A stretch of 64,000 nucleotides of DNA from NCBI RefSeq assembly GCF_014287515.2, contig NZ_CP092473.1:2197001-2261000 (forward strand), read 5' to 3'. The translations under genes were made by a program, and so were the position numbers. Below, one piece after another: positions 48,106-57,905 of this stretch. The notes beneath the pieces are model-generated. The model was not told where the DNA came from and did no database searches. It saw only the letters and a program-made list of their open reading frames with translations. Source of the stretch: Roseburia rectibacter. GTDB taxonomy: Bacteria; Bacillota; Clostridia; Lachnospirales; Lachnospiraceae. Each line of letters starts with the position of its first letter. The stretch's first letter is position 1.

Positions 48106-49420
48106 TGTTCTCTCCTTCATCCTGCCTCAAAATATACAATCCCTGAATCACCGCAAACAGCATCATGGTTGCCAGCAGAGAACTTCCTCCATAGCTTACT
48201 AACGGCAGTGTTACTCCGGTTGACGGAATAAATTTTGTCACACCGCCAATGGTAAGGAATACCTGAAACGCATACACTGTTCCAAGTCCTAACGCTACAA
48301 GTTTATAAAACTGTTCTTTCATCTGCATTGCAATATTTAAAAACATCAGAAAGCAGCTGATGCACACCATGATCAGGCAGATTGCAAAAATACCTCCTAA
48401 TTCTTCTGATATTGCAGAAAAAATAAAATCCTGCTCAACAACCGGTATTTTATTTGGTGTTCCCTGATACAATCCTGTGCCAAACCATCCACCGGTTCCG
48501 ATCGCAAACAGGGACTGGCATATCTGATACCCCTCATTATCAATAACACTGAGCGGATCGCGCCATGCCACAACCCTGACGCGGACATGTGAAAATAATC
48601 CATAGGCAGCAACAGCGGCGATGCATCCGGCCAGAAGACCGCCGGCAAAATAAAACAATTTTCTGGTCGCAACATAAAGCATAACCAGATAGGTAACAAA
48701 AAAGATCAATGCACCTCCAAGATCTCTTGATGCCACTAGGATCAACACATGTACTGCCGCCACGATCGTTGTGATACAGACGGTTTTAAAATCTGTGTTT
48801 TTATAAAGCATTCCTGCCACAAAAAACACGAATAGAATTTTCACGAACTCAGATGGCTGTATCGAAAACAGTCCACCGATCGTAACCGATATCTTCGCAC
48901 CATAACTGGTAGAACCAAATATGGTAACTGCAGCAAGTCCAATAATACCGATCATTGCATACAGCCACGTCAGTCTTCGTAATGACTGCACTTTCCGTAT
49001 CAGTACCGGTATCACGATCGTAATGACCGACGCACAGATCGCGATCGCATACTGTCTTATCGCCTTCTCATAAGAAAGCCTTGTCAGCATGATAAAACCA
49101 ATCATTAAAAGCATGCACATATTATTTGTCACAAGCCTGGATGCCTTAGGATACAATAACTGATAATTAACGATCACGATCGTCACTAAAATTACCTGAA
49201 GGAAATAAAGAATGATAAGATTAATTTCATCGGTAACTGTATAGAGCACTAAAAACGCGTCCAGATGGATCAGATACATAAAAAATATCTGCCGGTCAAA
49301 TATATGATTTCTCTTTTCTGTACTGATTCTGCTGCGGAATGCCGAAAAACACTCATACGCATAACACGCAAACAATATGATCATCAGATATTTTGAAACT
49401 TCTACGATAAGATTTTCCAT
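48044..49420 (-). CDS. SEDS-family peptidoglycan polymerase (FtsW/RodA/SpoVE)
   Basis: 458 residues with about ten membrane helices. SEDS marks: FGSTSYGAKISVTIGGLFSIQPSEFVK, the RDLGGALIFFVTYLVMLY segment and VTLPLVSYGGSSLLATM near the C-terminus. An N-terminal extension of about 90 residues with two extra helices is present. It works with the overlapping class B PBP. Which of FtsW, RodA or SpoVE cannot be told. Confidence 0.93.
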   Translation of the reverse strand: MENLIVEVSKYLMIILFACYAYECFSAFRSRISTEKRNHIFDRQIFFMYLIHLDAFLVLYTVTDEINLIILYFLQVILVTIVIVNYQLLYPKASRLVTNNMCMLLMIGFIMLTRLSYEKAIRQYAIAICASVITIVIPVLIRKVQSLRRLTWLYAMIGIIGLAAVTIFGSTSYGAKISVTIGGLFSIQPSEFVKILFVFFVAGMLYKNTDFKTVCITTIVAAVHVLILVASRDLGGALIFFVTYLVMLYVATRKLFYFAGGLLAGCIAAVAAYGLFSHVRVRVVAWRDPLSVIDNEGYQICQSLFAIGTGGWFGTGLYQGTPNKIPVVEQDFIFSAISEELGGIFAICLIMVCISCFLMFLNIAMQMKEQFYKLVALGLGTVYAFQVFLTIGGVTKFIPSTGVTLPLVSYGGSSLLATMMLFAVIQGLYILRQDEGENNARKKQRKTGYERQQVEELY

Positions 49421-49424
49421 ACCG

Positions 49425-51719
49425 TTATTCTACTCCTCGTTTATAATGTCCACCGGTATATTCTCCCATATACAGTTCCTGCAGACTGTTTTTCCCATTT
49501 AAAAAGACTGTTTTATATAAATTTAATATCTGTTTTACCTGTGATTCCTGCTCCGTTGTAAAGCTGATCCTGTATGCATGGATTCCCATTTTTTCCAGTT
49601 CATCACGATAAGGGAATAAAATCAGCGGAGCTGTATTATAAATCGTATTGTAACATTCCGTACAATTATTTTTTACCGGAAAATATTTCCCATAACGATC
49701 TTTCAGATAGGTGACAGTCCGAACCTTATCACACCCCCGGTCTGCCCCGGCATTGGCATGTACACACTGCGCAGATATCATCAGCGGCAGATTGCCATAA
49801 AGAACTATTTCACTCTGTGTATTATCCCTGTTTTGTAATTCTTTCCGGTTAAGTTCAAATGGAACCGTATCACGAACCGGCTGCATATCCCAGAGCTGCC
49901 TTTTTGCATAAGAATTCCAGATATAAAGATTGTGATCTAAAATAATATCCGTATCCGGAAGATTTTTCCTGATAAATGCAAGTTCATCATAACTTTTTAC
50001 TACAAATCCATCTATCCCGGTCTGTTTCATTTCCGACAGATTTTTTTCATAGAAAGAAAGCGTAGGAAAACGAAATACTGCCGGCATAATATAATAAACT
50101 TTTTTCCCTGACAAATGAATACGGACTGTATCTTCTTTTAATGCTGCAAACAGGTTTTCTCTTGTATAACAACTGCTGTCAAGATATATGGAATCCACAC
50201 AGGACTCATCAAGCAGTTTTTTTATAAAACCCCGGTTTTCAATGGAAACCGAAAGCTGTGATTTTCCATTCCCGGATGCTGCATTTTTCTCATTTTGTAC
50301 AGATACCAATTTCACTGGTCGATCTTCACCCGATATTTTTTCATCTGCCCCGGCTTTATCCCTTCGTGCAGGTGCAGTCAGTGTTTCACTCAGCAATTCC
50401 AATGCATTTCTCCGCAATACATTTAAGGCCTGCACCGGGAGGAAAATATCATCATCCATATCTATATCAAGTTTTTCAAACTCATACGGCGTATTCCCGG
50501 TCTTTTTTATGCTTGCAGACACTTTTTCTTCTGTAAGCGGCTGTTTTAATGCAGCCTGTACCACATCTCCATCCGCAGAGATCCGGACATCATTCCATGT
50601 AATTTCCAGTTTAGCAGGAAAATCTTTTTTTAATCTTAAAGTTCCATTGATTTTTTCTTTTTTTTCAGACCGGACATAACGCTCTTTTATTTCTTCCCAG
50701 AGTGCTTCATTTCCTTTTGTATGCGATGGCTTATCAAATGTGATCATCTCTCTGCCATTATGTCTTTTATAATACCCATCTGTAAATCCACTACGGTTTC
50801 CAAAATCATAAAGATGCTGCATATCTTCTTTCGTTACTTTAAAGTCTTTCTTTGCAGTCACCTCATCCGTGCGCAGACATGCATTGATATAACGATCTAT
50901 GTATTTACGGTAAACAGATACCACACCAGCAGCATATTCTGCCTTTTTCATTCTTCCCTCGATTTTAAAGGAATCAACACCATTTTCGATCAGATCCGGG
51001 ATCATTGATACGGTACAGAGATCCTTCGGGCTTAAAATATAGATATCACGCTCTTTTTTCCCTGTCTTTACCGGATGCTTCTTTTCATCAAAAACCTCAT
51101 AGGAAAGGCGGCACGGCTGGGCACATCTGCCACGGTTTCCGCTTCGTCCTCCCAGCATACTGCTGAGCAGACACTGACCGGAATAACAGTAACAAAGTGC
51201 CCCATGAACAAAGCTTTCGATTTCAATATCCACATGATCTCTGATATCACGTATTTCCGTAAGCGACATCTCACGCGCTGTCACTACACGGTCAGCCCCC
51301 ATCTCCTTCATCATTGCGGCACCGTAGCGGTTTGTCACTGTCATCTGTGTACTCGTATGTATGGATAATCCAGGGAAAGCCTCTCTCACCATCTGAAAAG
51401 CTCCCATATCCTGGATGATAACCGCATCCAGTCCCTGTTTATAATAAGGCAGCAGATATGAATATAAGTCTTCGGTCAATTCACGTTCCTTAAACAGGGT
51501 ATTTACCGTGAGGTATACTTTTCTCCCATGGATATGCGCATAATCGATTGCCGAAAGCAGTTCTTCCTCGGTAAAATTATCAGCATAGGCACGTGCCCCG
51601 AATCTTCCTCCACCGAGATATACTGCATCTGCACCGGCATTTATTACTGCACGAAAGGTTTCCATGGAGCCTGCCGGTGCTAACAATTCTATATTCTGAT
51701 ATCGTTTATTACTGTTCAT
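49425..51719 (-). CDS. U32 family peptidase with DUF3656 (RlhA-like)
   Basis: 764 residues from the ATG at 51719 (GGAG upstream; the longer frame begins in the preceding gap). The N-terminal U32 domain has ELLAPAGSMETFRAVINAGADAVYLGG and SSMLGGRSGNRGRCAQPCRL, where the Cys residues may bind an Fe-S cluster. A DUF3656 middle part follows and a second U32-like half (about 480-764) ends with NNCTECYNTIYNTAPLI. E. coli RlhA acts in 23S rRNA C2501 hydroxylation; that role is possible here. It ends 4 bp before ftsW/rodA. Confidence 0.9.
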   Translation of the reverse strand: MNSNKRYQNIELLAPAGSMETFRAVINAGADAVYLGGGRFGARAYADNFTEEELLSAIDYAHIHGRKVYLTVNTLFKERELTEDLYSYLLPYYKQGLDAVIIQDMGAFQMVREAFPGLSIHTSTQMTVTNRYGAAMMKEMGADRVVTAREMSLTEIRDIRDHVDIEIESFVHGALCYCYSGQCLLSSMLGGRSGNRGRCAQPCRLSYEVFDEKKHPVKTGKKERDIYILSPKDLCTVSMIPDLIENGVDSFKIEGRMKKAEYAAGVVSVYRKYIDRYINACLRTDEVTAKKDFKVTKEDMQHLYDFGNRSGFTDGYYKRHNGREMITFDKPSHTKGNEALWEEIKERYVRSEKKEKINGTLRLKKDFPAKLEITWNDVRISADGDVVQAALKQPLTEEKVSASIKKTGNTPYEFEKLDIDMDDDIFLPVQALNVLRRNALELLSETLTAPARRDKAGADEKISGEDRPVKLVSVQNEKNAASGNGKSQLSVSIENRGFIKKLLDESCVDSIYLDSSCYTRENLFAALKEDTVRIHLSGKKVYYIMPAVFRFPTLSFYEKNLSEMKQTGIDGFVVKSYDELAFIRKNLPDTDIILDHNLYIWNSYAKRQLWDMQPVRDTVPFELNRKELQNRDNTQSEIVLYGNLPLMISAQCVHANAGADRGCDKVRTVTYLKDRYGKYFPVKNNCTECYNTIYNTAPLILFPYRDELEKMGIHAYRISFTTEQESQVKQILNLYKTVFLNGKNSLQELYMGEYTGGHYKRGVE

Positions 51720-51820
51720 TCTGATTCTCTCCATCAAAAACATAAAAGGACGAAAATAATCTCTCCGTCCCCTCACTTTTTCCTGTATGACAGATTTCTG
51801 CTGCAGGCATCCATCTGTTA

Positions 51821-52288
51821 TTAATCAGTTGTATCTTCCTGTTCTGTTTCATCTTCATCTGACGCATCTTCTTCGATCTTTCCAAGAAGAGACTCCTCTA
51901 ATGACGATTCTAAACGCGCCTTATTCAATAGCAATTCACGGTTTTCTGTATCTAAACGCTTAATCTCTTTCTTATCATTTTCTGACTGGATCTGTTCTGC
52001 GATCAGATCGTGTTTCAGATCATAAATCTCTTTTTCTTTTGCCTCAATCTCACGTTCTAACTTCTCAGCCTGAGTTTTTGCTTTAAAATAATCATCTGCA
52101 ATATTAAGCTCTAACAAGGTTGCTTTCATGTCGGCCGGAAATCTCTGATATCCTTCTATACTGTCAAATTCATTTAACTTTCCATTGATATAGACTGCAA
52201 CCTTCTGAAGATATTCTTCGCTTTCGTATCCGCTTAATGTGTACACTTTTCCGCCGATCACAACTTCTGCACTTGTTTTCTCTGCCAT
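51821..52288 (-). CDS. zapA: Cell division protein ZapA
   Basis: 155 residues. The ZapA domain is residues 5-90 (AEVVIGGKVYTLSGYESEEYLQKVAVYINGKL) and is followed by a long coiled coil (about 80-140, EKLEREIEAKEKEIYDLKHDL) and an acidic tail. ZapA promotes FtsZ bundling. Full RBS GGAGGAG. It lies 67 bp after ruvB. Confidence 0.9.
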   Translation of the reverse strand: MAEKTSAEVVIGGKVYTLSGYESEEYLQKVAVYINGKLNEFDSIEGYQRFPADMKATLLELNIADDYFKAKTQAEKLEREIEAKEKEIYDLKHDLIAEQIQSENDKKEIKRLDTENRELLLNKARLESSLEESLLGKIEEDASDEDETEQEDTTD

Positions 52289-52355
52289 TTATCTTCTCCT
52301 CCGGTCTGCTGTACAATATATGGTATATTATAATGACATTCAATGCTAAAATCAA

Positions 52356-53348
52356 CTATTTTGTCAATCCGAAATGCTGATACGTAAAATCAGTTACCAC
52401 ACGTCCTTTGGGTGTGCGGTTGATAAATCCGTTTTTCACCAGATACGGCTCATATACATCTTCGATCGTTCCGGAATCCTCACCGATCGCCGCCGCTAAC
52501 GTATCAAGTCCCACCGGTCCACCGGAGAACTTTTCAATCATGATCTTTAAAATATTACGGTCGTTCTGATCGAGTCCCATCTTATCAACCTCTAAGAGAT
52601 CCAGCGCAAAGGCAGCAACTTCCTTTGATATCTTTCCGTCATATTTCACCTCTGCGAAATCCCTGACACGCTTTAACAGACGGTTTGCCAGTCGTGGTGT
52701 TCCACGCGAACGTCTTGCAAGCTCAAATGCACCTTCCTCATCAATTTCAACACCCAGTGTTTTTGCAGAATGAAGAATGATCGTCTTTAGTTCCTCCACC
52801 GTATAAAATTCCAGATGATGCACCACGCCAAAACGGTCACGGAGCGGTGCTGACAAAAGCCCCGCTCTCGTAGTTGCACCGACCAGCGTAAATTTCGGCA
52901 GATCCAGACGGATTGCACGCGCAGTTGCCCCTTTTCCGATCATAATATCGATCACATAGTCTTCCATTGCCGGATAAAGAACTTCTTCCACCTGGCGGTT
53001 TAACCTGTGTATCTCATCCACAAACAGGACATCCCCCTCCTGCAGATTGCTTAAGATAGCTGCCATCTCTCCCGGTTTTCCGATTGCAGGGCCACTTGTC
53101 ACCTTAAGATGTGTTCCCATCTCATTTGCAATGATCCCTGCAAGCGTCGTTTTTCCAAGTCCGGGAGGACCGTAAAAAAGCACATGATCTAAGGACTCTC
53201 CCCTTTGTTTTGCCGCCTCAATATATATTTTTAAATTTTCCTTTGCTTTCTGCTGTCCGATATAATCATCAAGCGTCTGCGGACGCAGGCTTTTTTCAAT
53301 TTTGATATCCTCTTCCTGCACCTGCGTGGAAATGACTCTTTTTTCCAT
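52356..53348 (-). CDS. ruvB: Holliday junction DNA helicase RuvB
   Basis: 330 residues. Walker A GPPGLGKT (60-67), Walker B VLFVDEIH (D111, E112), sensor [19 protein letters not shown] and a C-terminal winged helix ([17 protein letters not shown]). The motor of RuvAB branch migration. It follows ruvA by 19 bp. Confidence 0.98.
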   Translation of the reverse strand: MEKRVISTQVQEEDIKIEKSLRPQTLDDYIGQQKAKENLKIYIEAAKQRGESLDHVLFYGPPGLGKTTLAGIIANEMGTHLKVTSGPAIGKPGEMAAILSNLQEGDVLFVDEIHRLNRQVEEVLYPAMEDYVIDIMIGKGATARAIRLDLPKFTLVGATTRAGLLSAPLRDRFGVVHHLEFYTVEELKTIILHSAKTLGVEIDEEGAFELARRSRGTPRLANRLLKRVRDFAEVKYDGKISKEVAAFALDLLEVDKMGLDQNDRNILKIMIEKFSGGPVGLDTLAAAIGEDSGTIEDVYEPYLVKNGFINRTPKGRVVTDFTYQHFGLTK

Positions 53349-53367
53349 TTAAATTTTCACCACATTT

Positions 53368-53979
53368 CTATAAAAATGCCATCTTCTTCAATGCCATCTT
53401 TAATATTTCTTCCACATCCGTCTCTTCCGTGATCTCAATACCGTTTAATGCCCGAAGAGCTTCGGAAGACGAATAGCCAAGCGCGACCAGAGCCTGTATC
53501 GCCTCATTCTTAGTGCCACTGGCATGATTTTCTGTGGACTCACCTGTCTTTTCAAATTTCTGTTCAAATGCATCTTCCAGACTCAGTTTGTCTTTTAATT
53601 CAAGAATCAGTCTCTGGGCTGTCTTTGCACCTACTCCCGGTGCCTTAGCGATTGCTTTCGCATCATCACCGAGAACTGCAAACCTGAGATCATCCGTCGT
53701 CATCACGGATAAGATCGCAAGTGCTCCTTTCGGTCCGATTCCACTGACACCTAACAGTAACTTATAAATCTTTAATTCGTCCTTTGTCAGAAATCCAAAA
53801 AGCAGCATGGCATCTTCCCTGACATGCAGATAAGTATATACTTTTACTTCTTCCCCGACAGAAGGAAGATACCGGAATGTCTGTCCTGTCGTGTAAATAT
53901 GATAACCGATCCCACCGGTCTCCACCACGATACTCTCCTCGTCCATATCCGTCAAAACACCTTTGATGTATGAATACAT
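53368..53979 (-). CDS. ruvA: Holliday junction DNA-binding protein RuvA
   Basis: 203 residues. An N-terminal OB domain (MYSYIKGVLTDMDEESIVVETGGIGY), two HhH motifs (LLGVSGIGPKGALAIL and KAPGVGAKTAQRLILELK) and a C-terminal RuvB-binding helix bundle (ALVALGYSSSEALRALNGI). Good RBS AGGAGG. It lies 15 bp after the Gx transporter gene. Confidence 0.98.
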   Translation of the reverse strand: MYSYIKGVLTDMDEESIVVETGGIGYHIYTTGQTFRYLPSVGEEVKVYTYLHVREDAMLLFGFLTKDELKIYKLLLGVSGIGPKGALAILSVMTTDDLRFAVLGDDAKAIAKAPGVGAKTAQRLILELKDKLSLEDAFEQKFEKTGESTENHASGTKNEAIQALVALGYSSSEALRALNGIEITEETDVEEILKMALKKMAFL

Positions 53980-53994
53980 GCTAAAATCCTCCTG

Positions 53995-54519
53995 TTACAC
54001 CATCCGTTTTCCGATCCGTTTTATCATTTCCTGTGCCGCAATACCGACCAAAAATCCAGTCAGTGCACCGGCGATCAGCAGCACCGGCATATAATAAAAA
54101 ATATTATAATTTTCCACAACATAAGCAGCCACAACAAGCTGACCTACATTGTGAAAGATTCCGCCACTCACACTGACAGGCAGAACACCAAACCATTTTG
54201 TTTTTTTCAGCAGATACATCACAAGAAAACTAAGCAGTCCGCCTGCAAGACTATATAAAATACTGAACATATTTCCAAACAGGAAACCGGAAAGTACAAT
54301 ACGCAGTGCAGACACTGCCAGTGCTTCTTTCGTTCCCACGCAGTAAAGCATCAGAACCACAACTATATTTGTTAGTCCAAGTTTTACACCTGGTATTCCA
54401 AAATAAAACGGAATCAGTGATTCCACATAACTGCAGATGAGTGCCAGTGCCAGGTAAACACCTAAATATGCTGTTTTTTTCTTATCTCGCAATGGAATCC
54501 AACTCACTTTCTCCGGCAC
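53995..54519 (-). CDS. Gx transporter family membrane protein (Hpre_diP_synt_I)
   Basis: 174 residues, five or six membrane helices. Signatures VESLIPFYFGIPGVKLGLTNIVV and GGIFHNVGQLVVAAYVV. These ECF-S-like proteins often pair with a NusG-domain-II protein, as here, and with ApbE/Rnf genes; the old name heptaprenyl diphosphate synthase component I has little support. The start is uncertain: GTG at 54519 overlaps the upstream gene by 38 bp, and an in-frame TTG at 54492 is an alternative. Confidence 0.85.
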   Translation of the reverse strand: MPEKVSWIPLRDKKKTAYLGVYLALALICSYVESLIPFYFGIPGVKLGLTNIVVVLMLYCVGTKEALAVSALRIVLSGFLFGNMFSILYSLAGGLLSFLVMYLLKKTKWFGVLPVSVSGGIFHNVGQLVVAAYVVENYNIFYYMPVLLIAGALTGFLVGIAAQEMIKRIGKRMV

Positions 54520-54850
54520 CGATCACCTGCACCACTACTTTGTTCGGGAGACAGACGATCGTCTCATTTGTTTTTGAAATAGCTTTCTGATGCACACAGA
54601 GTTTGTCCGGGCAGTCAGCTTCCGTCACATCAGCTTTTCCATCCTTTATCACAAGCAGATTCGTTGTTTTCCCATCTTTCCGGATTGGAATCTCATCATC
54701 CTCATCAAGCGGGTAAGTACCATAAACCTTTCCATCTACCGTAACCTCCACACTTGCACCGGTATTCTGATGTGTCAGGTAAAAACCTGCCGCAAACCCT
54801 GCCAGACAAATAAAAATAACACTTAAAAAAATGATATCTCTTTTCTTCAT
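54482..54850 (-). CDS. NusG domain II-containing protein
   Basis: 122 residues. An N-terminal membrane helix (IIFLSVIFICLAGFAAGFYL) and one extracytoplasmic NusG-II domain with DCPDKLCVHQ...NETIVCLPNKVVVQV, including the conserved Cys pair. The partner of the Gx gene. There is no Shine-Dalgarno before the ATG, which comes right after the 50-bp repeats; this start or its expression may depend on readthrough from miaB. Confidence 0.88.
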   Translation of the reverse strand: MKKRDIIFLSVIFICLAGFAAGFYLTHQNTGASVEVTVDGKVYGTYPLDEDDEIPIRKDGKTTNLLVIKDGKADVTEADCPDKLCVHQKAISKTNETIVCLPNKVVVQVIGAGESELDSIAR

Positions 54851-54870
54851 AAAATTTTACACTTACACTG

Positions 54871-54992
54871 TCTCCCCCATATAGTAGAAGCCAAAGGCTT
54901 CTTCTCAGAATTTTATACACACTCCCCCATATAGTAGAAGCCGAAGGCTTCTTCTCAGGATTTTACACACACTCCCCCATATAGTAGAAGCC
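54871..54992. repeat. 50-bp tandem repeat, 2.4 copies, overlapping the miaB 3' end
   Basis: Units 54871-54920 and 54921-54970 differ at 4 of 50 bases. A 22-bp partial copy (54971-54992) lies inside the last codons of miaB. Each full unit contains AGAAGCC-NNN-GGCTTCT, a 7-bp hairpin, and CCCCCATATAG. The third unit's match ends within codons for GFYYMGEC. The repeat therefore arose by duplication of the end of miaB plus a following hairpin. Confidence 0.9.
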
Positions 54993-56453
54993 TTTGCATT
55001 CCAGAAGTTTCACATCCACGATTTTTCCTATCATATCCTCTGTTCCCGGCAGATGTACTACCGAGTTATTGCTAAGTCTGCCAGTCACAAGAGCTGCATC
55101 CTGCTCATTTTTTTCTTCGATCAGAACCGGAAGTGTCTGTCCGGTCAGCGCTCCGGCTTTTTCTGCGGAAATAGTCTGCACTTCTTTTAACAAACGGTCA
55201 AAACGTGCTTTGATCACGTCATCCGGGATCTGATCGTCCATCACAGCTGCCGGGGTGCCGGTACGTTTTGAATAAATAAATGTAAATGCGCTGTCATAAC
55301 GCACTTTACGTACCACGTCCATGGTTTCCTCAAAATCTTCCTCTGTCTCTCCAGGGAATCCGACAATAATATCCGTTGTAAGTGCAATATCAGGCACTGC
55401 GGCACGGATCTTATCTACCAGTTCTAAATAATGTTCCTTGTCATAGCGGCGGTTCATCAGTTTTAAAATACGGCTGCTTCCTGACTGTAATGGAAGATGC
55501 AGATGTTTACAGATCTTTTTGGAATTTTTCATAACTTCGATCAGATCATCGGAAAGGTCCTTTGGATGGGAAGTCATAAAACGGATACGCTCAATGCCAT
55601 CCACCTTTTCGATCTCCTGCAAAAGCTGTGCAAACGTCATTGGCTGCTCTAAATTTTTGCCATAAGAATTGACATTCTGTCCTAGGAGCATAATTTCCAC
55701 AACTCCGTCAGCCGCAAGGCGCTCCACCTCACGGATGATTTCTTTGGGTTCTCTGCTCCGCTCCCTGCCGCGCACATACGGTACGATACAATAACTACAG
55801 AAGTTGTTGCATCCAAACATAATATTAACACCTGATTTAAAGGAGTATTTTCTTTCAACCGGAAGATCCTCAACGATCTTATCGGTATCTTTCCAGATAT
55901 CGATCGTCATGGATGTACCATGACCTGCCGCATGCTCTGAATAGCTGTTTTCCAATGCGGTAACGATCAGCTCTGCAAATTTATAGATATTATGTGTTCC
56001 AAAGATCAGGTTTACAAAACGGTAACTCTGTTTAATCTTTTCTACTACTGTCGGTTCCTGCATCATACAACCGCACAGTCCGATCATCATAAATGGATTT
56101 TTCTTCTGAAAGCCGTTTAAGTATCCCAGTCGTCCGTATACTTTATTGTTTGCATTCTCACGAACTGTACAGGTGTTATAAATAACAAAATCTGCTTCCT
56201 CGGAATCTTCCTGCACATAGCCGATCTTTTCCAGAATACCGACTAATTTTTCGGAGTCCCTTGCATTCATCTGGCATCCGAATGTGGATACATGAAAAGT
56301 CAGCGGACTTCCTTTTTCCTCGGAAAGCTGTCTTAAATACTCTTTTGCAATATCCATAAAGTAATACTGACGTTCCGGTTCCGTTGCCGGAATCTGGTTT
56401 TTATCTGCGATGCGCAATGTCGGGCGCACTCCCGTTGTAACTTTCTGACTCAT
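54963..56453 (-). CDS. miaB: tRNA-2-methylthio-N6-dimethylallyladenosine synthase MiaB
   Basis: 496 residues. The UPF0004 domain holds three cluster Cys (C60, C95, C129; STFGCQMNARDSEK, NTCTVREN, GLCGCMMQ). The radical-SAM CxxxCxxC is C215-C219-C222 (FGCNNFCSYC). The TRAM domain lies at the C-terminus. It methylthiolates A37 of tRNAs that read UNN codons. An N-terminal extension of about 50 residues comes before the UPF0004 part. mutS/mutL, often next to miaB, are not nearby. Confidence 0.97.
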   Translation of the reverse strand: MSQKVTTGVRPTLRIADKNQIPATEPERQYYFMDIAKEYLRQLSEEKGSPLTFHVSTFGCQMNARDSEKLVGILEKIGYVQEDSEEADFVIYNTCTVRENANNKVYGRLGYLNGFQKKNPFMMIGLCGCMMQEPTVVEKIKQSYRFVNLIFGTHNIYKFAELIVTALENSYSEHAAGHGTSMTIDIWKDTDKIVEDLPVERKYSFKSGVNIMFGCNNFCSYCIVPYVRGRERSREPKEIIREVERLAADGVVEIMLLGQNVNSYGKNLEQPMTFAQLLQEIEKVDGIERIRFMTSHPKDLSDDLIEVMKNSKKICKHLHLPLQSGSSRILKLMNRRYDKEHYLELVDKIRAAVPDIALTTDIIVGFPGETEEDFEETMDVVRKVRYDSAFTFIYSKRTGTPAAVMDDQIPDDVIKARFDRLLKEVQTISAEKAGALTGQTLPVLIEEKNEQDAALVTGRLSNNSVVHLPGTEDMIGKIVDVKLLECKGFYYMGECV

Positions 56454-56490
56454 AAAACTGTTAAATCCTCACTATTTCTATTGCTTTTTC

Positions 56491-57759
56491 TTATGGTCTT
56501 ACCTGACCATTTCCATAAATGATATATTTTGTGCTGGTTAATGCTTCTAAGCCCATCGGGCCTCTCGCATGAAGTTTCTGCGTGCTGATACCGATCTCCG
56601 CGCCAAAACCAAACTCAAAACCATCCGAAAACCGTGTGGATGCATTGACATAGACACAGGCAGCATCCACTTCATCTAAAAACTTCTGTGCATTGGTATA
56701 ATTTTCCGTAATAATTGCCTCGGAATGTCCTGTATTATAGCGGTTAATATGGGCGATCGCCTCATCCACGGAAGTTACCGTCTTTGCAGAGATCGTATAA
56801 TCTAAATATTCCCTGCCCCAGTCCTCTTCCACCGCCGGTTTGATCAGTTCTTTATTCAATGCAGCGTCGGCTTCTGCTGCCGCAAAACTTTTCTCATCTG
56901 CATGCACCTCCACGTTTTTTTTCTGAAGTGCCTCTGTCAGTTTCGGCATAAACGCATCCACGATCTTTTCATGAATGACAAGCGACTCGCAGGCATTACA
57001 GACACCGATCCTCTGGGTTTTGGCATTCAGAATGATATTTACCGCCATGTCAAAATCAGCAGACTCATCCACAAAAATATGACAGTTTCCGGTTCCTGTC
57101 TCGATCACAGGTATCGTTGCCTGATTCACAACTGCACGGATCAGTCCTGCTCCACCACGTGGAATCAGAACGTCGACATACTGGTTCATTTTCATGAATG
57201 CTGTCGCAGTATCCCTTGACGTATCTTCGATCAGAGATGCTGCTTCTTCTGGAATACCAAGCTGCTCTAACGTCTTCTGGATAACCGAAACGATCGCGAT
57301 ATTCGAATAGATCGCATCACTTCCCCCCTTTAAGATCACAGCATTCCCGGTCTTAAAACAAAGCCCGAAGGCATCAACGGTCACATTCGGCCTTGCCTCA
57401 TAGATCATGCCGACCACACCAAGCGGTACACGTTTTTTTCCGATCATCAGACCGTTCGGACGTTTTTTCATGGAAAGGACTTCCCCGATCGGATCATCTA
57501 AAGCTGCTACCTGCTGCAGACCTTCCGCAATCTGTGCGATTCTCGCTTCATTTAGCATCAGACGGTCTAAGAGTCCTTCCGGCATATGATTATTCCTGCC
57601 ATTTTCAAGATCTTTTTCATTTGCGGCAATGATATCAGCAGATGCAGCAATAAGTGCATCTGCCACTGCGATAAGAGCCTGATTTTTCTCATTGGTGCCT
57701 AACGTGGCAAGGGTGCGGGATGCAGCTTTGGCTCTCTGGCATATTTGTTCTAGTTCCAT
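56491..57759 (-). CDS. proA: Gamma-glutamyl phosphate reductase
   Basis: 422 residues from the ATG at 57759 (AAGGAAAGG upstream); the frame from 57867 runs through the leader. ALDH-like with [12 protein letters not shown] (catalytic Cys), [12 protein letters not shown] and [19 protein letters not shown]. It reduces gamma-glutamyl phosphate to the semialdehyde in proline synthesis. proB is 0.9 kb upstream, separated by fthC and a DUF896 gene. Confidence 0.97.
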   Translation of the reverse strand: MELEQICQRAKAASRTLATLGTNEKNQALIAVADALIAASADIIAANEKDLENGRNNHMPEGLLDRLMLNEARIAQIAEGLQQVAALDDPIGEVLSMKKRPNGLMIGKKRVPLGVVGMIYEARPNVTVDAFGLCFKTGNAVILKGGSDAIYSNIAIVSVIQKTLEQLGIPEEAASLIEDTSRDTATAFMKMNQYVDVLIPRGGAGLIRAVVNQATIPVIETGTGNCHIFVDESADFDMAVNIILNAKTQRIGVCNACESLVIHEKIVDAFMPKLTEALQKKNVEVHADEKSFAAAEADAALNKELIKPAVEEDWGREYLDYTISAKTVTSVDEAIAHINRYNTGHSEAIITENYTNAQKFLDEVDAACVYVNASTRFSDGFEFGFGAEIGISTQKLHARGPMGLEALTSTKYIIYGNGQVRP

Positions 57760-57814
57760 GATGATACCTTTCCTTTCTGTGAAATGTTTATACGGTGTTG
57801 CGGCGATACTTGGG

Positions 57815-57894
57815 GCGAAACTCTGCGATAGGCTGTGGTTGTTGTAAAACGGGCACCTGTTTAACAACAGTCGAAGGTTTTGGGAGAGTTTCGC
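57815..57894. other. 80-bp nested inverted repeat between fthC and proA
   Basis: Outer arms GCGAAACTCT (57815-57824) / AGAGTTTCGC (57885-57894), perfect, and inner TTGTTGTAAAAC-like / GTTTAACAACA arms (about 57839-57870). It would be an extended RNA hairpin in the fthC-proA mRNA. It is not a T-box or known riboswitch by motif. Confidence 0.55.
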
Positions 57895-57905
57895 TTTGAA
57901 TTGCC

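Noticed and set aside
49740-51719. Collagenase or secreted virulence protease reading of the U32 gene
   Set aside because: No signal peptide, and the family is now linked mostly to rRNA/tRNA modification; the older collagenase label is not supported by the sequence.
54871-54992. Possible CRISPR array
   Set aside because: Units are directly adjacent at 50-bp spacing with no unique spacers between them, and one copy is coding. It is a tandem repeat.
57815-57894. T-box or riboswitch before proA
   Set aside because: No T-box AGGGTGG-type core and no known riboswitch signature; only nested inverted repeats are seen.
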